A stretch of DNA of 64,000 nt from Rhizobium sp. BK313 (GTDB lineage: Bacteria > Pseudomonadota > Alphaproteobacteria > Rhizobiales > Rhizobiaceae): NCBI RefSeq assembly GCF_014193655.1, contig NZ_JACHZQ010000007.1, positions 248,001 through 312,000 of the forward strand. Direction: 5' to 3'. Below are positions 39,318 through 48,684 of the stretch, piece by piece. Each line of letters starts with the position of its first letter. Positions within the stretch are counted from its first letter, which is position 1. The position numbers were made by a program, and so were the translations under genes. Under the pieces are notes generated by a model that worked only from the letters and a program-made list of their open reading frames with translations, made no database searches and was not told where the DNA came from.

Positions 39318-40772
39318 ATGGGCAAGGTAACAGGCTTCTTGGAAATCGACCGGCAGGTTGGCAAGTATCAGCCGGCGTCGGATCGCATCCGGCATTTCCG
39401 CGAATTCACGATCCCCATGTCGGACCAGGAAGTACAGAAACAGGCCGCGCGCTGCATGGACTGTGGCATTCCCTATTGCCACGGCCCGACCGGCTGCCCG
39501 GTTCACAACCAGATCCCGGATTGGAACGACCTCGTCTACAACAACAATTGGGAAGAGGCGATCCGCAACCTGCATTCGACCAACAACTTCCCGGAATTTA
39601 CCGGCCGCGTCTGCCCGGCGCCTTGCGAGGAAGCTTGCACGCTGAACCTCGAGGATGCCCCGGTCGCGATCAAGACGGTCGAACAGGCTATAGCCGACAA
39701 GGCCTATGAGCTTGGTTTCATCCGCCCGGAACCGGCAACCGTCCATACGGGCAAGAAGGTCGCCGTCATCGGCTCCGGCCCTGCAGGTATGGCGGCTGCG
39801 CAACAGCTCGGTCGCGCCGGTCATGAGGTCCATGTCTACGAACGCGAGACGAAGCCCGGAGGGTTGCTGCGCTATGGTATTCCGGACTTCAAGATGGAGA
39901 AGAACTTCATCGACCGCCGCGTCGAGCAGATGAAGGGCGAAGGCGTCACCTTCCATTGCGGCGTGAATGTCGGTGTTGACGTCAAGGTCGAGCAGCTTCT
40001 GGCTGACCATGACGCGGTTCTGTATTGTGGTGGCTCGGAAACCCCGCGCGAGGCCGGCATTCCTGGCATCGGGCTTGCCGGCGTCCATGACGCCATGCCC
40101 TATCTCGTGCAGCAGAACCGCCGCATCGGCCGCGAAAACATCGACAGCATCGGCTGGCCGTCCGATCCGATCCTCGCCGGCGGCAAGCATATCGTCGTCG
40201 TCGGCGGCGGTGATACGGCATCGGACTGCGTCGGCACCGCGTTCCGCCAAGGCGCCGTCAAGGTGACTCAGCTCGACATCCGCCCGCAGCCGCCGGAGAA
40301 GGAAGACAAGCTCGCCGTCTGGCCGTTCTGGGCGACGAAGATGCGCACGTCGTCCTCGCAGGCCGAGGGCGCCGTGCGCGAATTCCAAGTGGCAACGCTG
40401 GAATTCATCGGCGAAGATGGCGTGCTGACGGGTGTGAAGTGCTGCGAAGTGGATGAGCGTCGGCGGCCGATTGCCGGGACCGAATTCGTCATCCGCGCCG
40501 ATCTCGCCTTCATCGCCATTGGCTTCCGCGGCCCCTTCACCGATAGCGTGCTGAAGGAACTCGACGGCAAGCTGACGCTCAACACCGACAAGCGCGGCTC
40601 GACCAATGTCGTTGCCGACGACAAGGACTACAAGACCTCGGTCGACAGGCTCTGGACCGCCGGCGACGTTCGCCGCGGCCAGTCCCTGGTCGTCTGGGCT
40701 ATCCGCGAAGGCCGCCAAGCCGCCCGCGCGATCGATGAGGTCTTGATGGGGGCCACGGTGCTGCCGCGGTAA
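39318..40772 (+). CDS. gltD: Glutamate synthase (NADPH), small subunit
   Basis: 484 residues. It passes electrons from NADPH through FAD and 4Fe-4S clusters to GltB. Cluster cysteines are in RCMDCGIPYCHGPTGCPVHN and CPAPCEEACTLN; the FAD-binding loop is VIGSGPAGMAAAQQLG; the NADPH-binding loop is VVVGGGDTASDCVG. It begins MGKVTGFLEIDRQVGKYQPA, the usual GltD start, with GTGAGGA upstream. It is the second gene of the gltBD unit and is closed by a bidirectional terminator. Confidence 0.98.
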   Translation: MGKVTGFLEIDRQVGKYQPASDRIRHFREFTIPMSDQEVQKQAARCMDCGIPYCHGPTGCPVHNQIPDWNDLVYNNNWEEAIRNLHSTNNFPEFTGRVCPAPCEEACTLNLEDAPVAIKTVEQAIADKAYELGFIRPEPATVHTGKKVAVIGSGPAGMAAAQQLGRAGHEVHVYERETKPGGLLRYGIPDFKMEKNFIDRRVEQMKGEGVTFHCGVNVGVDVKVEQLLADHDAVLYCGGSETPREAGIPGIGLAGVHDAMPYLVQQNRRIGRENIDSIGWPSDPILAGGKHIVVVGGGDTASDCVGTAFRQGAVKVTQLDIRPQPPEKEDKLAVWPFWATKMRTSSSQAEGAVREFQVATLEFIGEDGVLTGVKCCEVDERRRPIAGTEFVIRADLAFIAIGFRGPFTDSVLKELDGKLTLNTDKRGSTNVVADDKDYKTSVDRLWTAGDVRRGQSLVVWAIREGRQAARAIDEVLMGATVLPR

Positions 40773-40794
40773 GCGAGGAGCGTTATACTGACAT

Positions 40795-40821
40795 AAGGGC
40801 CGCCAAGCGCGGCCCTTTTCA
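40795..40821. terminator. Bidirectional terminator between gltD and the SGNH-like gene
   Basis: AAGGGCCGC / GCGGCCCTT stem with a five-base loop, then TTTTCATTTT on the plus strand. It is placed between two convergent genes. Confidence 0.88.
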
Positions 40822-42024
40822 TTTTATGGAGTTGTCCGCCGGCGCAGCAACCACTGGCAGTCGATAATCGTCAACGCGTCCGGTCGGAGCCGGAGCCATC
40901 TGGCCTTTCTCGACCAGGAGGTCGCGAGGTGATGGTGTGATGGAATCCCGAGCGGGAGCGCCGCCGAGAAGCTGTGCGCCGCCGTCGAGATTGGGATCGG
41001 AGAGACCCATCGGCTGTGTGCGGGTGATCTTCTCCATCTCTGCCGGCGGCAGGTTGACTTGTTCGGCCGGCAATTGATTTCCGGTGTCGAGGCGGGTGAT
41101 ATCCGGGCTCGCCTGGTCGCCAAGCAGCCGGCGCGTCGGTTTTTCGACATAGAAAGCGACCTTGCGCTTGCCCGCTGCCGTCAGGTTGATGCCGTCTGCA
41201 GTTCTAAGCCGCACCTGCTGGCCGTTGATGTCGGAGCCGGTAACGATGAACTCGCCGTTCTGGTCGGTGAACCCGTCCCAGATGTCGATGAACTCGCCGC
41301 CGACGCTTTCGACCTGACTTTGATAAAGCTGGTTGAGCTTCACGGCATCCGCCGTCATCTGATCAGAGCCGAAGGGCGGTAGGCCGACCCAGAGCAGAGG
41401 GATATGCCGGCTCGTCACCAGCTTGCCGAACTGCTGTACACGCTCCTCATAGGCGAGGTACCAAGGGTCAGTGCCGAATTTTTCATTGAGGCCGTCACCG
41501 ATCATCTGCTGGCGGTCATTGGCGCCGATCATGACGACGACCATGGCCGGTTTCAATTGATCCATCATGGCGGGTAGCTGTTGCGGCCAGTTGTAATAAT
41601 CCTGGCGCACGAGGCCGGAGGCAACGGTACTGCGCGTCTGGACGACGACGCCAGGCGACGTGGAAAAGGCATCGTCCAGCCCGTCACCTAGGCCGCCCGC
41701 CAGGAAATCACCGACGACGAGGATCGTCTTGGCATCAGGCAGCTTTTGCACCGGCGGCGGCGCATCCGGTTGAACCACCACCTGACGGGGCGGTGGAGCA
41801 GTCCGTTTGCGCGGCGGCGGCCGTATCAAGCGTCTCGGCGCGGGCCGATAGAGGACATCGGGCTCAGGGCCGCCGAACAGCATCTGGAGCAATGTTCTGC
41901 GCGGCCGCTGCTCCTGTGCCTCAGCCGCGGTCAACAGGCAGGCAAGCGCAAAACAGGCGGCAAGAAGAGTCGTGAGGATCGCTTTTGCAGCAGCCATGGT
42001 CGCGCGGGCAGGTCGGTTTCTCAT
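40819..42024 (-). CDS. DUF459 SGNH-hydrolase-like exported protein, catalytic residues replaced
   Basis: 401 residues. The signal peptide ends near LLTAAEA-QEQ, then a Pro/Arg-rich linker (about 40-95: APRRLIRPPPRKRTAPPPRQ) leads to an SGNH fold. Block I reads VVGDFLAGGL, so the Ser of GDS is Phe107; block III keeps GAND (167-170); block V reads DGINLT, so the usual His of DxxH is Asn280. The classical Ser and His are therefore missing, and esterase activity is doubtful. The region 300-401 is a low-complexity Pro-rich tail. DUF459 proteins are often envelope or polysaccharide linked. It stands next to a lytic transglycosylase gene on the same strand. Confidence 0.82.
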   Translation of the reverse strand: MRNRPARATMAAAKAILTTLLAACFALACLLTAAEAQEQRPRRTLLQMLFGGPEPDVLYRPAPRRLIRPPPRKRTAPPPRQVVVQPDAPPPVQKLPDAKTILVVGDFLAGGLGDGLDDAFSTSPGVVVQTRSTVASGLVRQDYYNWPQQLPAMMDQLKPAMVVVMIGANDRQQMIGDGLNEKFGTDPWYLAYEERVQQFGKLVTSRHIPLLWVGLPPFGSDQMTADAVKLNQLYQSQVESVGGEFIDIWDGFTDQNGEFIVTGSDINGQQVRLRTADGINLTAAGKRKVAFYVEKPTRRLLGDQASPDITRLDTGNQLPAEQVNLPPAEMEKITRTQPMGLSDPNLDGGAQLLGGAPARDSITPSPRDLLVEKGQMAPAPTGRVDDYRLPVVAAPADNSIK

Positions 42025-42112
42025 CGGGCTCTTTTCCGCTCACTGCCCCATGGTTGCATGAAGACGGCGCCGCCGTCCAGCAAATCCAAGGTTCATGGTT
42101 GATCGCGGCGAC

Positions 42113-43336
42113 CTATTTGCGTAATGCGTTCAGCAGGTTCATCGACGGCTCGCCGTCGGCGCTCATGCCGAAGCGCTCCTGAACGGCGCTAATGGCGGCT
42201 TTGGAGCCGGAACCGAAATTGCCGTCGACCACGCCGTCGTAATAGCCGAGTTCCTTCAGGCGGGTCTGCAGCTCAAACTTCTGCTTTACGTCCAGCGTGC
42301 CGCTCGGGCGCGGCCAGGATTGCTGCATGCCACCGTATCCGGCGATTTGATCGGCAAGCAGGCCAACGGCGAGCGCATAGCTGTCGGAAGCATTGTAGCG
42401 CTTGATGGTGAAGAAGTTGCCGGACATCAGGAAACCGGGGCCGCCAGGTCCGCCGAGCATCTTCAGTTGCGCACGATCGGAGGTCAGGCGGAAGGCCTTG
42501 CCGTTCGGGCGGGCAAAGCCGAGGGCTGCCCATTGAGCGAGCGTATGGGTCTTGCCGGCCTGTGCGCTGCCGCCGGGCGGCACGGTCACCTCGTAGCCCC
42601 AAGTGCGGCCAGCGCTCCAGCCGTTCTTTGCCAGCAGATTGGCGGTCGTTGCCAGCGCGTCGGGAATGGAGTTCCAGATATCGGCATGGCCGTTACCATC
42701 GGCATCGACGGCATAGAGCAGGTAACTGGTCGGGATGAACTGTGTATGACCCATCGCGCCGGCCCACGAGCCGTTGAGCTCATCGCGCGGCACATCGCCG
42801 CTCTGCAGGATCTTCAGCGCCGCGATCAATTGCTTTCTGGCATAGTTGGCGCGCTTCGGATCACCATAGGCAAGCGTCGCCAAGGCGCGGGGCACATAGT
42901 GCAGCTTCTCGTCCTTGGCCAATACCGCGCCGTAATTCGATTCCATCGACCAGATGGCTAGGATGATGTTGCGATCCACGCCGAAATGCTGTTCAAGGGA
43001 ACGTAGTGTGGAACCGTATTTGGCCGCCATCTTCCGGCCAACATCAACGGTATAGGGATTGACGCGGGAATCCAGATAATCCCAGATCTGGGATTTGAAT
43101 TCCGGTTGGAATTGAGCTTTTTCGAGGACCGTGGGGTCGGGGTCCGTCACGCCGGCAAATGCTTTGCGATAGGTTGACTGCGTAATGCCGCCTTTAGCCG
43201 CAGTATCGTAGAAACCGGCGATCCATTTCTGGAACCCAGGGTCCGCATTAGCGTTAACGGGGGCGAGTCCCGCAAAGGCACCGAGCGCGAGCGCCAGAGC
43301 GAGACCACGAAGGGAGTGTTTGCGGTTTGAGGTCAT
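42113..43336 (-). CDS. Lytic murein transglycosylase, MltB type
   Basis: 407 residues. It has a signal peptide (LALALALGAFAGLAPVNANA), the transglycosylase domain (about 35-330) with catalytic Glu in AIWSMESNYGAVLAKDE, and GSWAGAMGHTQFIPTSYL, the SLT family 2 signature. A C-terminal peptidoglycan-binding PG_binding_1 domain contains LKELGYYDGVVDGNFGSGSK. It cleaves the MurNAc-GlcNAc bond producing anhydro-muropeptides in the periplasm. No lipobox is seen, unlike E. coli MltB, so it is probably soluble. The ATG at 43336 is preferred over a TTG one codon upstream. Confidence 0.94.
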   Translation of the reverse strand: MTSNRKHSLRGLALALALGAFAGLAPVNANADPGFQKWIAGFYDTAAKGGITQSTYRKAFAGVTDPDPTVLEKAQFQPEFKSQIWDYLDSRVNPYTVDVGRKMAAKYGSTLRSLEQHFGVDRNIILAIWSMESNYGAVLAKDEKLHYVPRALATLAYGDPKRANYARKQLIAALKILQSGDVPRDELNGSWAGAMGHTQFIPTSYLLYAVDADGNGHADIWNSIPDALATTANLLAKNGWSAGRTWGYEVTVPPGGSAQAGKTHTLAQWAALGFARPNGKAFRLTSDRAQLKMLGGPGGPGFLMSGNFFTIKRYNASDSYALAVGLLADQIAGYGGMQQSWPRPSGTLDVKQKFELQTRLKELGYYDGVVDGNFGSGSKAAISAVQERFGMSADGEPSMNLLNALRK

Positions 43337-43540
43337 CAACAGCCGTGTCCATCAATAGTTGGATTTCGGTGCGGCGATGCCGGTGGCATTCGCCCAAGCG
43401 TGACACTACAGGAACGAAGTCAACAAATTCTTTACCATGGAAGCCGGGGTCAGTCATCATTTGCAAAACAGTAGCAAATTTATACTACTGACCCCCGAAC
43501 AGCTTTGGCGCAAAGCGATGTAATTCCCCAGGAGGTATGA

Positions 43541-44428
43541 GTGGGACAGCATAAGAAGGTGCGTAAGGCAGTATTTCCGGTCGCCGGACTTGGGACGCGG
43601 TTCTTGCCAGCGACCAAGGCGGTGCCGAAGGAGATGCTGACCGTCGTCGACAAGCCGGTTATCCAATACGTCGTCGATGAGGCGATGGAGGCAGGCATCG
43701 AGCATTTCGTGTTCGTGACCGGCCGCAGCAAGCATGTCATCGAAGACTATTTCGACATCCAGTTCGAGCTTGAGCATACCCTTCGTCAGCGAAACAAGAA
43801 TGCCGAGCTGTCGCTGCTGAACGGCCTGCTGCCCAAGGCAGGCACGGCAAGCTTCACGCGCCAGCAGGAACCGCTCGGTCTCGGCCATGCCGTCTGGTGT
43901 GCACGCGAGATTGTCGGTGACGAACCGTTTGCGCTGCTTCTGCCCGACATGGTGATGCGTGCGGAAAAGGGCTGCATGAAGGGTATGATCGAGCTCTATG
44001 AGCACAGTGGCGGCAACGTCATCGCCGTCGAAGAATGTGCTCCGGACCAGACCCATAAGTATGGCATCGTCGGCGTGGGGGAGACCATCGGCAACGGCTT
44101 CCGCATTACCGAGATGGTCGAAAAGCCAGCCAAGGGCACGGCTCCCTCGAACTTCTTCATCAACGGCCGCTACATCCTGCAGCCGGAGATTTTCCATATC
44201 CTGGAAAGCCAGGAGCGTGGTGCGGGTAATGAGATCCAGCTGACGGACGGCATGCTGAAGCTCGCCCAGGAGCAGGATTTCGCCGGCTATCACTTCCAGG
44301 GCCAGACTTTCGACTGTGGCGCCAAGGATGGCTTCATCCTCGCCAACGTTGCCTTCGCTCTTGCCCGCGCGGATATCCGTCCGACCATCGAGGACGGGTT
44401 CAAGGCACTGGTCGAGGCGCTGAAGTAG
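43541..44428 (+). CDS. galU: UTP-glucose-1-phosphate uridylyltransferase
   Basis: 295 residues. GalU makes UDP-glucose for exopolysaccharide, lipopolysaccharide and glucan synthesis. The nucleotidyltransferase start is KAVFPVAGLGTRFLPATKAV, with the KEML motif and, further on, QEPLGLGHAVWCAREIVGDE. The start codon is GTG at 43541: GGAGG sits just upstream, and a nearby out-of-frame ATG at 43537 stops after five codons. Rhizobial homologues are sometimes called exoN. It is convergent with the outer-membrane barrel gene. Confidence 0.96.
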   Translation: MGQHKKVRKAVFPVAGLGTRFLPATKAVPKEMLTVVDKPVIQYVVDEAMEAGIEHFVFVTGRSKHVIEDYFDIQFELEHTLRQRNKNAELSLLNGLLPKAGTASFTRQQEPLGLGHAVWCAREIVGDEPFALLLPDMVMRAEKGCMKGMIELYEHSGGNVIAVEECAPDQTHKYGIVGVGETIGNGFRITEMVEKPAKGTAPSNFFINGRYILQPEIFHILESQERGAGNEIQLTDGMLKLAQEQDFAGYHFQGQTFDCGAKDGFILANVAFALARADIRPTIEDGFKALVEALK

Positions 44429-44439
44429 GCATGAATCGT

Positions 44440-44464
44440 CTCCTTCCCGCGCTGCGGGGAGGAG
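44440..44464. terminator. Strong hairpin between convergent galU and barrel genes
   Basis: CTCCTTCCCGC / GCGGGGAGGAG (11 bp, one G-U) with a three-base loop. There is no T run on either strand. Confidence 0.5.
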
Positions 44465-44467
44465 ATG

Positions 44468-46000
44468 CTACCTCTTGACGGTCAATCCGACACCCGCCTG
44501 AAGTTGCTGTGTGTCGTCGCCCGTCTTTCGCGACGTTAGCTGATATCCGACATTGCTGGTCAAATCGAGATAGCGGTTGATGCCCCAGGTGAAACCGAGG
44601 GCAGCATCGTATTCGGTTTCGTCGGCAAAGGCGCTGTTGGACGGGTAATCACGCCAGATCGTGCCGCCGGTCAGTTTCGCCGTGAGGTCGTCGCGCAGTT
44701 CCTGGCTCAGCGTGCTGGTGAGCTGATAGGCCGTATAGCCGCTTTCCCCCGCCGTCGTTGACGGCTGGACGCTGGTCGACAGGCCGATGCTGACATCGGT
44801 GCCGCGTTGGGGTGACCAGGCGAGATTGCCGTCGACGGTGGGCGAATCGATCGAGGCGAGGCGCGAATCGTCGAATTCCGTATGCTGATAGCCGAAACCC
44901 AGTTCGCCCTTCATCTTGTCGCCGAGATCCAACTCGATACCCGCCTTGCCCCCGTAACTCTGATTCGAGCGCGCATATCCATCGCTGTCGCGCGATTGGT
45001 CGTAGACCGTCTTGCCAAGATCGGCTTCGAGGAAGGGTATGAGAGCGGGTGACAGTTCGTAACCGATGCGTCCGCGCCAGGTGCCGGCCGTCTGGTTGCG
45101 GTCGCTGAGCGTGACCTGCGTGCCGTCCGACAGGGTGGCGTCGGAATAGACGGTGCGGGTCAGCGCTACGGCTGTCGTGCCGCGCAGCAGGCCGAAATCG
45201 CGCTCCAGCGATGCGCCGGCGTCGAATTGGTTGACGGCCGATTGCTTCGAGGCGCCGGCGATGGCGTTCGGATCGCTGGTGTCTTCGCGGAAGAACTGAT
45301 AGCCGGCGGTGATATGCGCCGTTGTATCTGAGGGAAGGTCTAGGCGCAGATCGGCGTTGATATCGACATTCGGCTGCTCCGCGCCGTTGCCGCTCAGGTT
45401 TTTCTGCCAGACGCCCTCACCGGTAACGGTCAGCGCATGCCGGTCCCAGTCCGATGTCAACGTGCTGCGCAGATCGGTCTGCAGGAAGCTGCGGTCGTCA
45501 TTGGTGGAGCCGGTGCGGTTGCGCTCGACATTGATGGACTGGTTGACGGAGGGGCGCAGGGTGAATGTGCCGAGCGGTATGCCCTGTACGTCCTCACGAT
45601 CCGGATGCTGCTGCGCCTTCAGGTCATCGACACTGGTCTCGCGCAGATTGACGCGGCGCAGGTCGTCATCGAGGGTAGAGCCCGTCGTCGTCGGGTCGAT
45701 GCCGTCAAGCCGGAGGCGGGCATTGGGCGATGCGGCGGTATCCGTTGCGGCCTGATTCGCGGCTTTGGTCGTCCTGGATTTGGAGGATGTCGTGGTCGTC
45801 GCGTCTGAACCGGGCAGATCGAAATTATCAGTATCGGACGAAGCCGCCGTCAGATTGGTACTGGTGCTCTGGCTGGCATCGAGCAATTGCGCGTGAACCG
45901 GCATCGGCATGGCAAGTACGCCCCAGCCCAGCAGAGCGGATGCAGCGCATGCCGTCAGCCGGAGGGAGTCACCACCCGCCTTGTTTTTGCCGATGTCCAT
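44468..46000 (-). CDS. Outer-membrane beta-barrel protein
   Basis: 510 residues. The signal peptide (about 1-37; LGWGVLAMPMPVHA-QLL) is followed by a Ser/Thr/Asp-rich disordered region (40-130; SSDTDNFDLPGSDATTTTSS). From about residue 140 there are alternating short beta-strands with aromatic ends (HALTVTGEGVWQKN, AHITAGYQFFREDTS, KGELGFGYQHTEFDDS) finishing in LQAGVGLTVKR, typical of barrels of the BBP2_2 type. In alphaproteobacteria such barrels are often linked to polysaccharide export, in line with the neighbouring galU and kdsD. Exact role unknown. Confidence 0.85.
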   Translation of the reverse strand: MDIGKNKAGGDSLRLTACAASALLGWGVLAMPMPVHAQLLDASQSTSTNLTAASSDTDNFDLPGSDATTTTSSKSRTTKAANQAATDTAASPNARLRLDGIDPTTTGSTLDDDLRRVNLRETSVDDLKAQQHPDREDVQGIPLGTFTLRPSVNQSINVERNRTGSTNDDRSFLQTDLRSTLTSDWDRHALTVTGEGVWQKNLSGNGAEQPNVDINADLRLDLPSDTTAHITAGYQFFREDTSDPNAIAGASKQSAVNQFDAGASLERDFGLLRGTTAVALTRTVYSDATLSDGTQVTLSDRNQTAGTWRGRIGYELSPALIPFLEADLGKTVYDQSRDSDGYARSNQSYGGKAGIELDLGDKMKGELGFGYQHTEFDDSRLASIDSPTVDGNLAWSPQRGTDVSIGLSTSVQPSTTAGESGYTAYQLTSTLSQELRDDLTAKLTGGTIWRDYPSNSAFADETEYDAALGFTWGINRYLDLTSNVGYQLTSRKTGDDTQQLQAGVGLTVKR

Positions 46001-46198
46001 TTGATCTATGTCTGGCCTTACTGGAAATGCTTTAAATCCTTACCCAACCGTAAAGGCCCATGGTTAACGCTTCCTTGCCAGCGGACTACAAGGAGTAAGT
46101 AGTGACGGATCTTGCTATGGCGGTGCGACGACCCATCTCTAGCAGCACAAAATCGATCTCTGGTGGACAGAAATAGAGAAAAGCGGTACCCCTCGGTC

Positions 46199-47194
46199 AT
46201 GAATAAGAGAGCAGTGAGACTCATCGAGAACGGTGCGATCGAATCCGCGATGCGGACGATCGAGACCGAAAGGCGGGGGCTGGAAGCGCTGGAGCGTTCG
46301 CTGGTCAATGGTTTGGCCGAGCCTTTCAGCCGCGCGGTGGAGCTTCTCGGCCACATCAACGGGCGTGTCATCGTCACTGGAGTCGGCAAGAGCGGCCATA
46401 TCGGCAACAAGCTCGCCGCCACTTTTGCCTCCACGGGAACGCCGGCTTTCTTCGTGCATCCGGTCGAGGCCAATCACGGCGATCTCGGCATGATCACGCA
46501 TGACGACGTCATTGTCGCCATGTCCTGGGGCGGCGAAAGCGCCGAACTACGTGGCATTATCAGCTATTCCCGTCGTTTCTCCATCCCGATGATCGCCATT
46601 ACAGCCGGCGAGACATCGACGCTAGCGCGCGAGTCGGATGTGGTTCTGTTGCTGCCCAAGGAGCAGGAAGCCTGCCCGCATGGGCTGGCGCCGACGACAT
46701 CGACGCTGTTGCAGCTTGCGATCGGCGATGCGCTAGCCGTGGCACTGCTGGAGGCGCGGGGCTTCACCGCGGAGGACTTCCGCACCTTCCATCCGGGCGG
46801 CAAACTCGGCGCCAGCCTCTCCCACGTCATCGATATCATGCACAAGGGCGATCGCGTACCGCTGGTCAAGCTCGGCACGGGCATGCCGGAAGCAGCGATG
46901 ACCTTGTCGAAGATGCGTTTCGGCTGCGTCGGCGTGATCGATGACGACGGTTGCCTCTGCGGCATCATCACCGATGGCGATATCGCCCGCAATCTCGGTA
47001 GCAGCCTTGCGCAGATGCGGGTAGACGATGTGATGACGCGCAATCCAAAAACGGTGAAGGAAACGACGCTGGCGACCGGCGCGATGGCATTGCTGAACCG
47101 CCACAATATCTCGGCGCTGATCGTTGTCGACGACACCCGGCGGCCCATCGGCATCGTCCACTTCCACGATCTGCTGCGGATCGGCGTCGCCTAA
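46199..47194 (+). CDS. kdsD: KpsF/GutQ-type arabinose-5-phosphate isomerase
   Basis: 331 residues. It converts ribulose-5-phosphate to arabinose-5-phosphate, the first step of KDO synthesis for lipopolysaccharide. The SIS domain is at about 40-180 (RVIVTGVGKSGHIGNKLA and HPVEANHGDLGM), followed by two CBS domains (about 210-330; GCVGVIDDDGCLCGIITDGD and ISALIVVDDTRRPIGIVHFH). The ATG at 46199 begins MNKRAVRLIENGAIES; the frame is open to 46112 but the extension is unlike the family. Its TAA directly abuts the stop codon of the convergent NfeD gene with no gap. Confidence 0.94.
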   Translation: MNKRAVRLIENGAIESAMRTIETERRGLEALERSLVNGLAEPFSRAVELLGHINGRVIVTGVGKSGHIGNKLAATFASTGTPAFFVHPVEANHGDLGMITHDDVIVAMSWGGESAELRGIISYSRRFSIPMIAITAGETSTLARESDVVLLLPKEQEACPHGLAPTTSTLLQLAIGDALAVALLEARGFTAEDFRTFHPGGKLGASLSHVIDIMHKGDRVPLVKLGTGMPEAAMTLSKMRFGCVGVIDDDGCLCGIITDGDIARNLGSSLAQMRVDDVMTRNPKTVKETTLATGAMALLNRHNISALIVVDDTRRPIGIVHFHDLLRIGVA

Positions 47195-47653
47195 TCAGGC
47201 CGTTTCGACGGTCAGGTCGCGCCCATTGCTGGCGACGACCTTGACGCGGGTGCCGGCCGGAAGGTCCGGCCCCATCACGGTCCAAAAGGTATCGTCCAGA
47301 CGGATACGGCCGCGGCCTTCGGTAATGGGTTCGTTGAGCGTTGCTGTGCGACCGACCAAGCTTGCGCCGCGTTGGTTGAGGAAGGGCTCGTCGGTCGTCT
47401 GATTGTTGTTATAGACATAGCGGCGGCCGAGCAGCGTGACGATGACGGCAGACGCCGCGAAGACCAGCAGTTGCACCTGCCAGATCCAGAAGGTGTTTTC
47501 CCAGAAGAGAAGCGACAGCGCGCCGACAATGATGGCCGCGAGGCCGATCCAGACGAGGAAGAAACCCGGCACTACCAGCTCGGCGGCGAGCAGCACCAAC
47601 CCCAGCACCCACCAGCTCCACGGGCCAAGTTGAACGACGAGATTGTCGAACAT
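47195..47653 (-). CDS. NfeD-like membrane protein
   Basis: 152 residues with two to three N-terminal helices (WWVLGLVLLAAELVVPGFFLV; LLVFAASAVIVTLLG) and a cytoplasmic OB-fold domain (about 95-150; GRTATLNEPITEGRGRIRLD). It belongs to the short NfeD group, partner of SPFH/stomatin proteins in membrane microdomains. It starts two bases after the stop of the SPFH gene, so they form one operon, the usual pairing. It ends head-on against kdsD. Confidence 0.93.
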   Translation of the reverse strand: MFDNLVVQLGPWSWWVLGLVLLAAELVVPGFFLVWIGLAAIIVGALSLLFWENTFWIWQVQLLVFAASAVIVTLLGRRYVYNNNQTTDEPFLNQRGASLVGRTATLNEPITEGRGRIRLDDTFWTVMGPDLPAGTRVKVVASNGRDLTVETA

Positions 47654-47655
47654 GG

Positions 47656-48684
47656 TTAGCTCTCCCGTGGCGGCTGCGGATTGATGGACGGCGTCGTGCG
47701 CGCAGAGCCGGGACGCGGGCGGGGCGATTGCGGCGAAGTGCTGCCGTCGCTGTTATCGCCGAAAACCTCGCGGGCGATGGCTCCGATGCCGCTGAGTGAG
47801 CCGAGGATCGAGCTGGCTTCCATCGGCATCAGCACGATCTTGGAATTGCCGGCGGTGCCGATCGCCGCCAGTGCCTCGGTGTATTTCTGGGCGACGAAAT
47901 AGTTGATCGCCTGCACATTGCCTTCGGCAATCGCCTCGGAGACCACGCGGGTCGCCTTGGCTTCGGCTTCAGCCAAACGTTCGCGTGCTTCGGCGTTGCG
48001 GAAAGCAGCCTCGCGCTGGCCCTCGGCCTGCAGCACGGCCGCCTGCTTGGCGCCTTCCGCGCGCAGGATCTGGGCGTTGCGCAGGCCCTCTGCCTCCAGA
48101 ACCTGGGCACGCTTCTCGCGCTCCGCCTTCATCTGCCGTCCCATGGCGTCGACCAGATCCTTCGGCGGCTGGATATCCTTGATCTCGACGCGGGTCACCT
48201 TGATGCCCCAAGGCTGGACGGCGTCGTCGACCACACGCAGCAGCCGGTCGTTGATGGCGTCACGGTTGGACAGCAGCTCGTCGAGGTCCATCGAGCCCAT
48301 GACCGAACGAATGTTGGTCTTGGTGAGGTTGAGGATGGCGGATTCGAGATTGGTGATCTGATAGGCGGCCTGGGCGGCGTTCAGCACCTGGAAAAAGGCG
48401 ACGGCGTCGGCCGAAATGCTGGCGTTATCCCGGGTGATGACCTCCTGGGTCGGGACGGCCAATACCTGCTCCATGACATTCATGCGCGCGCCAATCGTCT
48501 CGACGAAAGGCACGATCAGATTGAGCCCCGGCTCCAGCGTGCGGATATAGCGGCCGAAGCGCTGGACCGTGTAGCGATATCCCTGCGGCACCGTCTTGAT
48601 TCCTGCAAACAGCACCAGGATGACCAAGACAACCAAGGCAACCGCAACGATGCCGAACCCACCGATTACCATAAAATCCTCCAT
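47656..48684 (-). CDS. SPFH/Band 7 paraslipin (QmcA/stomatin-like)
   Basis: 342 residues from MEDFMVIGGFGIVAVALVVL. One N-terminal membrane helix is followed by the Band 7 domain (about 30-190; VPQGYRYTVQRFGRYIRTLE) and an Ala/Glu/Arg-rich coiled coil (about 190-265; EREKRAQVLEAEGLRNAQIL) ending in a disordered Pro/Ser tail. It oligomerises at the membrane, organises lipid microdomains and modulates membrane proteases. It is paired with the NfeD-like gene. GGGAG precedes the ATG; an earlier in-frame start at 48735 is not favoured. Confidence 0.94.
   Translation of the reverse strand: MEDFMVIGGFGIVAVALVVLVILVLFAGIKTVPQGYRYTVQRFGRYIRTLEPGLNLIVPFVETIGARMNVMEQVLAVPTQEVITRDNASISADAVAFFQVLNAAQAAYQITNLESAILNLTKTNIRSVMGSMDLDELLSNRDAINDRLLRVVDDAVQPWGIKVTRVEIKDIQPPKDLVDAMGRQMKAEREKRAQVLEAEGLRNAQILRAEGAKQAAVLQAEGQREAAFRNAEARERLAEAEAKATRVVSEAIAEGNVQAINYFVAQKYTEALAAIGTAGNSKIVLMPMEASSILGSLSGIGAIAREVFGDNSDGSTSPQSPRPRPGSARTTPSINPQPPRES

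Noticed and set aside
43415..43440. GGAAC upstream of galU as an EcfG promoter
   Set aside because: Spacing to the TT is wrong (15-16 rather than 18 bases).
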